A stretch of DNA of 17,476 nt from Planctomycetales bacterium (GTDB lineage Bacteria; Planctomycetota; SZUA-567): the NCBI GenBank assembly GCA_025997475.1, contig BNUQ01000042.1:1-17476 (forward strand), in the 5' to 3' direction. The notes beneath the pieces are model-generated. The model was given only the letters and a program-made list of their open reading frames with translations. It ran no database searches and was not told where the DNA came from. Every line of letters begins with the position of its first letter. The stretch's first letter is position 1. This document shows positions 6,383-14,063 of this stretch, piece after piece. The translations under genes and the position numbers were made by a program.

Positions 6383-7435
6383 ATGAAAAAAATCAAATTG
6401 GTCGGCGCGACCGGCTACGGGGGGTTGGGTTTATTGGAATTGGCGCTGGGGCATCCCGAATTGCAAATCGGCGCGGTCATCGCCACGCAGGATGCCGGTA
6501 AAAAAATTTCCGACGTTTGGACTTATTTGCGCGGTTATTGCGACCTGCCGATTTGGACGCCGGAATCGCCCGAAGCGCAAAATTGCGACGCCGAAATCAC
6601 GGTGTTCGCCACGCCCGACGGCGTGGGGCAAAAAGCGGCGGCGGCGGAAATCGCCCGCGGACGAAAAGTTCTCGACTACTCCGGCGACTTCCGCTTTAAC
6701 GACGCGAACGTTTTCGCCGAATACGCCGCGCGGCTCGGCAAAGACCCGCGTCATCACGCGCCGGAATTGTTGCCGCGCAGTGTTTACGGTTTGACCGAGT
6801 TGCACCGCGCCGCGATTGGGCGGGCGGATTTGGTCGGCAATCCGGGCTGTTTCGCGATGAGTTGTATTTTGGGTTTGGCGCCCGCCGTCAAGCGCGGTTT
6901 GCTCGCGTCGGACGGCATTATTTGCGACTGCAAAAGCGGCGTTTCCGGCGCCGGCAAAAAGCCCGCCGCGACGCACCATTACCCGGAGCGCTACGAAAAT
7001 ATCAACGCTTACCGGTTGAGCGGACACCAGCACGTTATGGAAATCGAACGCGAATTATCGTTGCTCGCGGCGCGGGAAATTAAAATCACCTTCACGCCGC
7101 AAGTCGTGCCGATGTGCCGCGGGATTATGAGTTGTCTTTACGGACGGTTGACGGCGGGCGTTACGGCGGCGCAGGCGCTTGATGCTTACCGCGATTTCTA
7201 CGCCGATGAAAAATTTGTCCGCGTGCAAGACACGGCGGCGGGGACCGGCGACGTGCGCGGCAGTAACCGCTGTGTAATCACGGTCGCGCCGGACGAGCGC
7301 GCCGGCGTGTTCCGCGTCATCAGCCACATTGACAATTTAGTCAAAGGACAGGCGGGAAGCGCGTTGCAAAATATCAACGTGATGTGCGGCTACCCGGAGG
7401 ACTTGGGGCTAAATCGCGTCGGGATGCATCCGTAA
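6383..7435 (+). CDS. argC: N-acetyl-gamma-glutamyl-phosphate reductase
   Basis: This 350-residue cytoplasmic enzyme performs the third step of arginine biosynthesis, NADPH-dependent reduction of N-acetylglutamyl phosphate to the semialdehyde. The N-terminal Rossmann signature is KLVGATGYGGLGLLELA (5-21). The catalytic cysteine is C156 in VGNPGCFAMS (151-160), and the conserved histidine lies in SGHQHVMEIE (213-222, H215 or H217). KSGVSGAGKKP (184-194) and FTPQVVPMCRGIM (237-249) are the expected substrate-binding segments, and DNLVKGQAGSALQN (317-330) is the C-terminal signature. Length and order are normal. The ATG has AGAGG 7 nt upstream. No other arg gene is adjacent, so it is not in an arginine operon here. 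No ARG-box-like operator could be recognised upstream. Confidence 0.97.
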   Translation: MKKIKLVGATGYGGLGLLELALGHPELQIGAVIATQDAGKKISDVWTYLRGYCDLPIWTPESPEAQNCDAEITVFATPDGVGQKAAAAEIARGRKVLDYSGDFRFNDANVFAEYAARLGKDPRHHAPELLPRSVYGLTELHRAAIGRADLVGNPGCFAMSCILGLAPAVKRGLLASDGIICDCKSGVSGAGKKPAATHHYPERYENINAYRLSGHQHVMEIERELSLLAAREIKITFTPQVVPMCRGIMSCLYGRLTAGVTAAQALDAYRDFYADEKFVRVQDTAAGTGDVRGSNRCVITVAPDERAGVFRVISHIDNLVKGQAGSALQNINVMCGYPEDLGLNRVGMHP

Positions 7436-7443
7436 GAGCCGAG

Positions 7444-7522
7444 TTGAGAGTTTAGAGTTTAGAGTTCAGCGGAGGTCGCGCTTCGCGCGTCTTGAAAATA
7501 GTTCTCAACTTTTTCCTTTGAT
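7444..7522. repeat. Heptad-array element downstream of argC
   Basis: The left arm at 7444-7471 has four units: TTGAGAG, TTTAGAG twice and TTCAGCG. It leads into GAGGTCGCGCTTCGCGC. A short AT-rich piece and the right-arm units TTCTCAA, CTTTTTC and CTTTGAT (7502-7522) follow. The left arm and core are nearly identical to 11603-11640. It begins 8 nt after the argC stop and ends about 20 nt before the Shine-Dalgarno site of the next gene. Confidence 0.8.
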
Positions 7523-7553
7523 TTCATCAAAGAGTGGACCAAGGAGAACGCGA

Positions 7554-7796
7554 ATGAATAGAACCCCGACGGTCATAATGAGTGACGGTATGGCTTGCCT
7601 CATCAAGACGCTCGGCGTAATTGACGCCGAGAAATTTATTTGCGGCGTGTTAAGCGAGCGGAATTTTGACTATTCGGTTTGGCGCGAGCGTTATTTTCGC
7701 GACGTGGATATTCCCGCTTTTGTGCGCGAGGCGGCGGATTATTGCGCCGAGATGACGCCGAAAAAACGCCGTTCGCGTTGCAATGTATCAGCGTGA
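7554..7796 (+). CDS. Small uncharacterised protein
   Basis: This is an 80-residue protein of unknown function. The ATG at 7554 is preceded by AAGGAG with 7-nt spacing, which supports it over an in-frame upstream ATG at 7518. The body is MACLIKTLGVIDAEKFICGV (12-31), FDYSVWRERYF (38-48) and a basic end (PKKRRSR, 69-75). The pattern 'LGxxDAExFI ... FDYxxWxxxYF' recalls small proteins often encoded beside toxin or PIN-domain genes, but this is a weak memory-based resemblance and no partner gene is adjacent. It is likely soluble, with no signal peptide or membrane segment. It is flanked by a heptad element upstream and a 175-nt spacer with no gene downstream. Confidence 0.65.
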   Translation: MNRTPTVIMSDGMACLIKTLGVIDAEKFICGVLSERNFDYSVWRERYFRDVDIPAFVREAADYCAEMTPKKRRSRCNVSA

Positions 7797-7971
7797 GGCG
7801 TGGAGAGTTTTTTACCAACCTTTTGTTCATAGCAGGGCAAAATACAGGTTATTAAACAAGTCAAATGGTAACGAAGCAACTATTGCAGTTGCCCGCTTGG
7901 CGTCGCGATAAAAATTATCTTTTTCCCATTCATCCGGCGCAATTTCGCGCAATTTTTAGAAAGGAGCCACT

Positions 7972-9006
7972 ATGTATCAGTTCATTGTTCGCGTCATCTC
8001 GTGTTTCATTCTCAATCAACAAAAAAGAAAAGCGTTTCGGCAAAAATGGTTCGGTAGGTTGAAAGTCGAACGGCGTTTTGATGCGTTAGAAAATCGGCTT
8101 GGCGCGTTGGAATGTCGGAGTGAGGCGCAAAACACCTTGAATATAAATTTGTGTATGGTGCTCGCCAACGGTCAGTCCGGCAACAAAATTTACGGGGGGG
8201 GGGGGGGGTTTTACGTCGGCGGTAAGGAACTATTACAACAATTTATCGTGAAGAATAATGGGGAAAAATACTTTGATTTTAACGGTGCGAAAATGCCTGA
8301 TGTCGCCGATGACGGGTTATTGCGTTACGTTTTTGATGATACTTTTTTGGTCAGTTGCTTTTTTCACGATGATTACGCCAAAAACATTGCGAAAATGCTC
8401 GACTTGGTTTTAGCGGAAGGGGTTTACGGATACCGCGACGGCGATTTCGATGTAACCGTGAAAACCGGCGATGTGGTTATTGACGCCGGCGCGTGGGTCG
8501 GCGATTTTAGCGCTTACGCCGTGAGCAAAGGCGCGACCGCTTACGCCTTTGAGCCGACGACAGCCACTTACAATTTATTGCAACAAACCGTGGCTCTTAA
8601 CGACCACAAAATTTATCCGGTGCCGCTTGGTTTAAGCGACGCGGAAAAAGAAATTACGCTATATCGCCATAATGGCAATAGTGGTGCTAATACCATAATC
8701 AGACATTCGTGGACAAACGATCCTTTAACTATTACGGAAACGATAAAAATCACGACGTTGGATAAATTTGTCGCGGAAAATAAAATTGCGAAAATTGACT
8801 TTATCAAAGCGGATATCGAGGGTGCGGAGCGGGATATGTTGCGCGGCGCGACCGGTGTCTTACAAAAATTCGCGCCGAAATTGGCGATTTGCACGTATCA
8901 CTTGCCGGACGACCCGCAAGTGTTAGAAAAAATCATCACCGACGCCAACCCGCGCTATCGCGTCGTGCAAATGCGGCATAAATTATTCGCGGCGGCGGTG
9001 GGGTAA
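7972..9006 (+). CDS. FkbM family SAM-dependent methyltransferase, probably phase-variable
   Basis: This 344-residue protein has its FkbM-type Rossmann core in the C-terminal half. Motif I is VVIDAGAWVGDFSAYA (168-183), the SAM-ribose acidic site is in AFEP (192-195), and the family hallmark is IDFIKADIEGAE (275-286). FkbM enzymes methylate sugars, lipids or secondary metabolites, commonly in surface glycan loci. The N terminus (1-60) is basic then heptad-like (LENRLGALE), possibly a short coiled coil. Residues 75-79 are five glycines encoded by an uninterrupted run of 15 G. Losing one G gives a stop after about 92 residues and gaining one gives a stop after about 84, both before the catalytic domain. 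The start ATG has AAGGAG with 5-nt spacing. Codon use is more A/T-rich than in the flanking genes, suggesting a separate origin. The substrate is unknown. Confidence 0.9.
   Translation: MYQFIVRVISCFILNQQKRKAFRQKWFGRLKVERRFDALENRLGALECRSEAQNTLNINLCMVLANGQSGNKIYGGGGGFYVGGKELLQQFIVKNNGEKYFDFNGAKMPDVADDGLLRYVFDDTFLVSCFFHDDYAKNIAKMLDLVLAEGVYGYRDGDFDVTVKTGDVVIDAGAWVGDFSAYAVSKGATAYAFEPTTATYNLLQQTVALNDHKIYPVPLGLSDAEKEITLYRHNGNSGANTIIRHSWTNDPLTITETIKITTLDKFVAENKIAKIDFIKADIEGAERDMLRGATGVLQKFAPKLAICTYHLPDDPQVLEKIITDANPRYRVVQMRHKLFAAAVG
8194..8208 (+). repeat. Poly-G tract (15 G) inside the FkbM gene
   Basis: The tract begins exactly at codon 75 and is read as five Gly codons, so the gene is in frame as given. 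Long mononucleotide runs of this type slip during replication and switch genes on and off in many bacteria. It is also a place where sequencing and assembly errors are likely. Confidence 0.9.
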
Positions 9007-9072
9007 GGGCAGGGTGTTCTATTGACCGCCTCACGTTACGCGATCGATGGTGTTTCGATAAATTTATTCCGC

Positions 9073-9361
9073 CAGTCGCCCTGCAAGGGCGAAATATATC
9101 AGCCCAGGGTAAGCGGCGACGTTCTATCAGCCGCGCCACCCTGGGTAAAGACGGCGCGAAGCGCCATCCGAAATTGGACGGTTCGCCGTGTTTTGGCGAA
9201 CCGCTCTCGCCGCCGGAGGCGGCGTTTGCCGCCTAACGGCGGAACTGTCGGATGGTTCGCTTCGCGAACCGCTACCCAGGGTGGCGCGACGATAGAGAGT
9301 GTCGCTTACCCTGGGCTAACATATTTCGCGCTACGGGACTGCGTCCCTTTCAGCGCGACTG
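9073..9361. repeat. Large nested inverted repeat (REP/BIME-like palindrome cluster)
   Basis: The left arm (9073-9171) and right arm (9248-9361) are imperfect reverse complements over about 100 nt, sharing CAGTCG, CGAAATAT, AGCCCAGGGTAAGCG, CGCGCCACCCTGGGTA and CCATCCGA in order. The right arm has an extra small palindrome (GGGAC/GTCCC, loop TGC). Each arm folds on itself through CCCAGGGT with ACCCTGGG (9103-9110 with 9138-9145; 9275-9282 with 9308-9315). The centre has three more hairpins: GGTTCGCC/GGCGAACC (9180-9202), CGCCGCC/GGCGGCG with loop GGA (9208-9224), and CCGCC/GGCGG (9229-9242). The cluster could form a cruciform or a branched RNA. Confidence 0.85.
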
Positions 9362-9401
9362 TCGGAGTGGTTATCAAAATAGCGCTCCGCGAATCAAACT
9401 A

Positions 9402-9471
9402 ACTTTCATTCGTAATTCGTAATTTTCAACTTTTCCCTTTTCTCTTCCCCTTTTCCCTCCTTTCTAAATTC
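9402..9471 (+). repeat. Degenerate heptad array forming the mrdA leader
   Basis: From 9402 to 9471 the sequence can be divided into ten consecutive 7-bp units. Two are perfect TTCGTAA units (9409-9422). Pyrimidine-rich units such as TTTTCAA, CTTTTCC and CTTTTCT follow, up to 2 nt before the mrdA ATG. Only the right-arm orientation is present. No Shine-Dalgarno sequence is left in this leader. Confidence 0.55.
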
Positions 9472-9473
9472 CG

Positions 9474-11595
9474 ATGTTTTACTGGCGCACCGTTTGGTTG
9501 GCGATTGCTTTCACGTTGGGTTGCGGTTTGCTGGGACTGCGGTTGTATCAACTGCAAGTCGTTCAAGCCGAGCATTACCGTGAAATGGGCAAAAAACGCA
9601 CGCATCGGCTACAACAAGTCGCGCCGGCGCGCGGACGGATTTTGGACCGCCGCGGACGCGCGCTCGCCGAAGACCGCCCGCGTTTTGAATTGTGGCTCCG
9701 TCCCGACCAACTCGCTCTCCCCGATTTTTCGCCGCCGGAAAACGATTTAGACCAATCCGCCGCGATTGGCGCGATTGCCAATTTGCCGTCGCTAAGCCGC
9801 TTTATTGATTTTTTCCGCCGCCCCAATGAGCCCGTGTTGACCACGCGCGCGCGCGTCGCCGAAGCCGTGCTGACGGCGCTGTTGAAAAACGGCGCAAAAG
9901 ACGGCGACCCGGCGGAGGCGCGGCGCGTGACGGAAATGCCGTTGCCGGCGGCGCTGGCGCTGACGCAAGCGCAAGCCAATCCTTACACGGCGGCGGAAAT
10001 GGCGGGCTGGGAACTCCGCGTCTCGTCGAGCCGCGTTTATTATTACGGCGGTTTATTCGGGCATATTACCGGCTACGTCAACGCGCTTTCCGCCGCCGAA
10101 TACCGGACCTTGCGCGGTTACTGGGAAAACGGCGAGCCGGTCGCCGGCACGGGAGCGCTGACGAGTAAAAACGCCGACGGCGGCGTGTTTTTCGCGCTTA
10201 ATCCCGCCGGCGACGAAGCCGAAATTATGGCGTTGCGCGAAATTCCGCGTAACGGCGAAACGCAAAAAACGTGGGGCAATTTGCTCAACCCGATGGTCGG
10301 GCGGGCGGGCGTCGAGCAGTGGTATAACCAAGAATTGCGCGGCGAGCATCAGTGGCGTTTGGAGACCCTGACGAAAGTTCCGCGCGGCTGGCGGACGTTT
10401 ATCGAAGTCGGCAGTCCGGCGCCGGCGAAAAACGGCGCCGACCTCACGCTGACGATTGACGCCGACTTTCAGCGCGCCGTCCGCGATTTGACGGTCGAGG
10501 AATTGCGCAAACTCGCCAAACAACCGGAACATCGCGCGACGCTGGCGAAACATAATTTAACCGAATTTTCCGCCGCCGCGGTGGTGATGGACGCGCATAC
10601 CGGCGCCATTCACGCGCTCGTCAGTTTGCCGGAATTTGACCCGAACGCGGTGCGGCAGGATTACGAAAAACTTCTCGCCGCCGCCGGCAATCCGTTGCGC
10701 AATCAGGTCATCAGCGAAAATTATCCGCCCGGCTCGTCGCTGAAACCGCTCGTCGCGTTCGGCGCGTTGTCCGCCGGAAAAATCACGCCGGGCACCGAGT
10801 TTGACTGCGAGGGCGTCGAGTATCTCGGCAATCGGCGTTACGTTTGTATGAACCGCGTCCATCACGGTTTCATCGGCGTCGCGAAAGCGTTGCGCGTGTC
10901 GTGCAACGTTTTTTTCTATCACGCCGGCGGCGCGCTCGGCATTCGCGGGCTCGCGGCGACGCTCGCGGAGTTCGGCATCGGCAAATTGACCGGCATCGAC
11001 CTGCCCAACGAAACGCCGGGTTATCTCGCGCCGGCGGCGTTCACCGGCAAAAATTGGTCGCTCGGCGAAACGTGGCATATCGCCTGCGGACAGGGAAAAA
11101 TCGACGCCACGCCGTTGCAAATGGCGACCGCTTACGCGATGCTCGTCAACGGCGGCAAAAAGGTGCGACCGCATTTGCGCTATGACCCGCGCCGCGCGGA
11201 TTTAACGGCGGCGGAAACCGTCAATTTATCGCCGGCGGCGCTCGCGGCGGTGCGGGAAGGAATGTGGGAAGCGGTGCAGGGCGCGGATTATCCGCGCGGG
11301 ACGGCGTGGCGGGACGGGCATATTCCGGGCTTTGCCTATTTGGGGAAAACCGGTTCGGCGCAGGGCAAAAAGCCGGACACGCATGCGTGGTTTGTCGCGG
11401 CGGCGCCGGCGGTGGAGCCGGAAATCATCGTCGCGGTGTTGGTGCCGCTCGGCAATCACGGCGGCACGACTTGCGCGCCCATCGTCCGGCGGATTATCGA
11501 AAAGTATTTCCGCCTCGACGAATTTCCGGCGGACGACGCGGACCGTGACGCGGGCGGCGGCGACGAAAGCGAATTTACCGGCGAGGCGGAGGAGG

Positions 11596-11600
<5 letters not shown>
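9474..11600 (+). CDS. mrdA: Penicillin-binding protein 2 (class B peptidoglycan transpeptidase)
   Basis: This 708-residue, inner-membrane-anchored D,D-transpeptidase cross-links peptidoglycan, in rods usually with RodA for elongation. A membrane helix is at about 8-26. The dimerisation domain carries RGRILDRRGRALAEDRP (54-70), and the transpeptidase domain carries the three active-site motifs. These are S421-S-L-K424 in NYPPGSSLKPL, S476-C-N478, and K625-T-G627 in KTGSAQ. It is longer than E. coli PBP2 (633), mainly through extra sequence in the pedestal region and an acidic tail ending EAEED. ATG 9474 is the only possible start, since TAA lies three codons upstream, yet there is no Shine-Dalgarno sequence. 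The leader is pyrimidine-rich and composed of degenerate 7-bp units. mreBCD and rodA are not adjacent. Assignment to PBP2 rather than PBP3/FtsI rests on the PPGS context and overall layout. The stop lies inside a heptad element. Confidence 0.92.
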
Positions 11601-11737
<137 letters not shown>

Positions 11738-11748
11738 AAAAAAAAATT

Positions 11749-12720
11749 ATGTCCCTGCTCAAACTCGAAGACCTCACCATTGATTTCGCCGTCGAAGGGC
11801 GCGTCGCGCACGTCGCGCGCGGCGTGTCGCTCACGGTTGCGCCGCGGGAAGTCGTCGGGTTGGTCGGCGAAAGCGGTTGCGGCAAAAGCGTGGTCAGTTT
11901 GGCGATAATGGGCTTGCTTGAAACGCCGCCGGCGCGGATTGCCGCCGCCGAGTTGACGCTGAACGGCAAAAACCTGCTCGCGCTGAATAACCGCCAACGC
12001 CGCGCCATTCGCGGGCGCGAAATGGCGATGATTTTTCAGGAGCCGATGACTTCGCTCAATCCGGTTTATACCGTCGGCGACCAGCTGCGCGAAGCGTATC
12101 TCGCGCATAATGCCGACGCGGAGACGGCGGCGTCCCGCGCGCTCGCCGCGCTCGACGAAGTCCACATCCCGAACGCCAAAAATATCGTCAATTGTTATCC
12201 GCACGAATTGTCCGGCGGTATGAAACAGCGCGTAATGATTGCGATGGCGCTGATTTGCCGCCCGTCGCTATTGCTCGCCGACGAGCCGACGACGGCGCTC
12301 GACGTTACGGTGCAGGCGCAAATTTTGGCTTTGTTGCGGGAAATTCGCGCGACGCAAAAAATGGGAATGTTGTTCATCACGCACGACCTCGGCGTGATTG
12401 CCGAACTTGCCGACCGCGTGTGCGTGATGTATGCCGGACGGATTGTCGAGCGCGCGCCGGCGGCAAAAATTTTCGCCGCGCCGCAACACCCCTACACCCG
12501 CGCGCTGTTGAAGTGCGTGCCGAAAATGCGCGGGGCGCGGGAGCGGCTCTACAACCTTGCCGGCACGGTGCCGAGTCCGTTTGCGTTGCCGCCGGGGTGC
12601 AAATTCGCGCCGCGCTGTGAATGGGCGACGCCGGAATGTCGGCAAATTGAGCCGGATTTACGGGCGGTCGCGGACGAACATTGCGTCGCGTGCCGGCAAG
12701 TCAAAGCGAGCGGCTCGTAG
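11749..12720 (+). CDS. Oligopeptide/dipeptide ABC transporter ATP-binding protein (OppD/DppD type)
   Basis: This 323-residue cytoplasmic ATPase subunit belongs to a peptide importer. Walker A is GESGCGKSV (40-48), the Q-loop is FQEPMTSLNP (96-105), the signature is LSGGMKQR (154-161), Walker B is LLLADEP (174-180), and the H-loop is ITHDL (210-214). The C-terminal oligopeptide-transporter extension has the cysteine set C284, C290, C297 and C312 (GCKFAPRCEW and PECRQIEP), known in this family for binding an iron-sulfur cluster. HPYTRALL (247-254) is also family-typical. No permease, OppF or substrate-binding gene is in the window, so it is an orphan or its partners are elsewhere. The ATG has no Shine-Dalgarno sequence; a heptad array ends 11 nt upstream. 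It converges with the next gene, with 3 nt between the stops. Confidence 0.93.
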   Translation: MSLLKLEDLTIDFAVEGRVAHVARGVSLTVAPREVVGLVGESGCGKSVVSLAIMGLLETPPARIAAAELTLNGKNLLALNNRQRRAIRGREMAMIFQEPMTSLNPVYTVGDQLREAYLAHNADAETAASRALAALDEVHIPNAKNIVNCYPHELSGGMKQRVMIAMALICRPSLLLADEPTTALDVTVQAQILALLREIRATQKMGMLFITHDLGVIAELADRVCVMYAGRIVERAPAAKIFAAPQHPYTRALLKCVPKMRGARERLYNLAGTVPSPFALPPGCKFAPRCEWATPECRQIEPDLRAVADEHCVACRQVKASGS

Positions 12721-12723
12721 TTT

Positions 12724-13875
12724 CTAATTTTTAATTCGCCCTTTTCCGAGCGCGTTGCGGACGGCTTGTTGCGCGGCGGGCGGCGCGACGACGACGAGAT
12801 TACCGCTCGGCGCGTGGTAGAAAATACTCGCCAGCGGGTCGCGCCAAATGTCCGGCGTAACGTTTTGCCGCGCCCAGTCCGCGAATTTTTCGCCGTCGAA
12901 CCCGCGCCCCGCCGCGACCGCGACGCCGTAACATTTCACCTCGACATCGTCCAACCACAACTGCCGCCGCGACGGGAACCGTTGCCACTGCCGTTTTTCG
13001 CGGCTCAACCACACGCCGTTCGGCGCCGCCATTTCGACGCTTCGCAAACCGATTTGTTTGGCCACCGCCACCAACGCGACCTGCACGTTGACTTCGCCGA
13101 GTTCCATCGTTACGATCGGCGGCTCGCCGACGGCGTCGAAACCGATGTTCAGCCCGCATTGCGTCCGCAAATCCGCCAACACTTCGCGCAACGGTCGTTG
13201 CCGGTAATTCACCACGACTTTCGTCGCGTTTAATTTGTCGATGAGCGCTTGCTCGGCGGGCGCCGGCGTCGCCGCCGCCACCGGCGTTTCGCCGGACGCT
13301 TCGAGCGCCGTCAGCGCCGCCATAAACAGCGGTTTTAATTCGGCGGGGACTTGTGCGTTTAATTTGATTTGTCCGTCGGCGTGCTCTTCGAGGCGATAGC
13401 GATACAGCGGCTCGAACAGCGTGACGATTTTCATCAATTCGTCGAGGTTGCGGGCGAAGCGCGTCAACTTTTCGGCGCGGTCGCTGGGGCGTTCGCTACC
13501 GACCAACGTTTCGACGTTGCGAATAATCACGCCGTAGCGCCGGTCTTTCAACCACTCGTAACCGGTGGTCAAATAAACGCCGCCCGCGGTCAGGCGATAA
13601 TGACAACCGGCGGCGCGCGCCAACCATTCGAGCGCCTGTTCCGCCGGTAAATTTTGGGCGGCGAGAAAAATTTTCGACGGCGGCGCGGCGGTGCTGACGA
13701 CGGCGGACACGAGCGGCGTAACGCCGGTTTGTTGACTGAATTGACTGACCGCCTCGTTGATGCCGCCGCCCCAAACGGAAAAAGTTACCGTCTTCGCCGC
13801 GGGCAAAACGGGCGTCTCCGCCGCGAGCGCGGCGGCGGCGAGCCAGCAAGAGAAAACGAGAAGCAGGAATTTCAT
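12724..13875 (-). CDS. Exported protein with two secretin/TonB short N-terminal (STN)-like domains
   Basis: This 383-residue protein has a signal peptide (MKFLLLVFSCWLAAAALA, cleaved near 18-19). An STN-like unit at about 40-106 reads INEAVSQFSQQTGV and LPAEQALEWLARAAGCHYRL, then GVYLTT. A second is at about 216-291, with VVVNYRQRPLREVLADLRTQ and VNVQVALVAVAKQIGLR followed by GVWLSR. A last segment (345-376) resembles the end of such repeats (FYHAPSGNLVVVAPP). STN domains normally sit before secretin channels or TonB receptors, but no beta-barrel follows, so it may be a periplasmic adaptor. The start at 13875 is chosen for the signal peptide; the open frame extends upstream only through repeat DNA. 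No strong Shine-Dalgarno sequence is visible. It is divergent from the O-antigen-ligase-like gene across 188 nt of heptad element. Function is unknown. Confidence 0.8.
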   Translation of the reverse strand: MKFLLLVFSCWLAAAALAAETPVLPAAKTVTFSVWGGGINEAVSQFSQQTGVTPLVSAVVSTAAPPSKIFLAAQNLPAEQALEWLARAAGCHYRLTAGGVYLTTGYEWLKDRRYGVIIRNVETLVGSERPSDRAEKLTRFARNLDELMKIVTLFEPLYRYRLEEHADGQIKLNAQVPAELKPLFMAALTALEASGETPVAAATPAPAEQALIDKLNATKVVVNYRQRPLREVLADLRTQCGLNIGFDAVGEPPIVTMELGEVNVQVALVAVAKQIGLRSVEMAAPNGVWLSREKRQWQRFPSRRQLWLDDVEVKCYGVAVAAGRGFDGEKFADWARQNVTPDIWRDPLASIFYHAPSGNLVVVAPPAAQQAVRNALGKGRIKN

Positions 13876-13886
13876 GGAGTTTCCAG

Positions 13887-14043
13887 TGAGCCGTGAGCAG
13901 TTGAGAGTTGAAAGTTGAAAGTTGAAAGTTGAAAGTGCGCGAAGCGAATTTGAGAAGCCAACGCCACAATTTTTAATTTTTAGTTTGTAATTTTTAACGG
14001 TTCTTTCACTGCCCGCCGCCCACTGCCAACCGCCTATTTTTAA
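13887..14043. repeat. Heptad-array element in the divergent intergenic region
   Basis: The left arm (13887-13935) has seven units, running from TGAGCCG and TGAGCAG on the outside to TTGAAAG repeated four times inside. The core is TGCGCGAAGCGAATTTGAG, matching 16530-16549. The right arm (about 13967-14043) keeps the 7-bp period for some eleven units. It goes from AT-rich TAATTTT inside to GC-rich CTGCCCG and CCGCCCA outside, then back to TTTTTAA. The GC gradient is therefore mirrored in the two arms. It fills almost the whole space between two divergent genes. Confidence 0.8.
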
Positions 14044-14063
14044 TTTCGCGCCGCGCCAATACA

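Larger units (their letters stand above)
9007..9473. other. Intergenic region between FkbM gene and mrdA
   Basis: These 467 nt hold no supportable gene. Most of the space is a nested inverted repeat (9073-9361), followed by a degenerate heptad array (9402-9471) that reaches the mrdA start. The first 65 nt after the FkbM stop show nothing I recognise. Confidence 0.65.

Noticed and set aside
9022..9402. Plus-strand frame of 126 codons between the FkbM gene and mrdA
   Set aside because: It is a reading through both arms of the nested inverted repeat; open frames of this type across palindromic repeats are common spurious calls.
10557..11174. Minus-strand frame of 205 codons inside mrdA
   Set aside because: It is antisense to the transpeptidase domain, which has all three active-site motifs intact.
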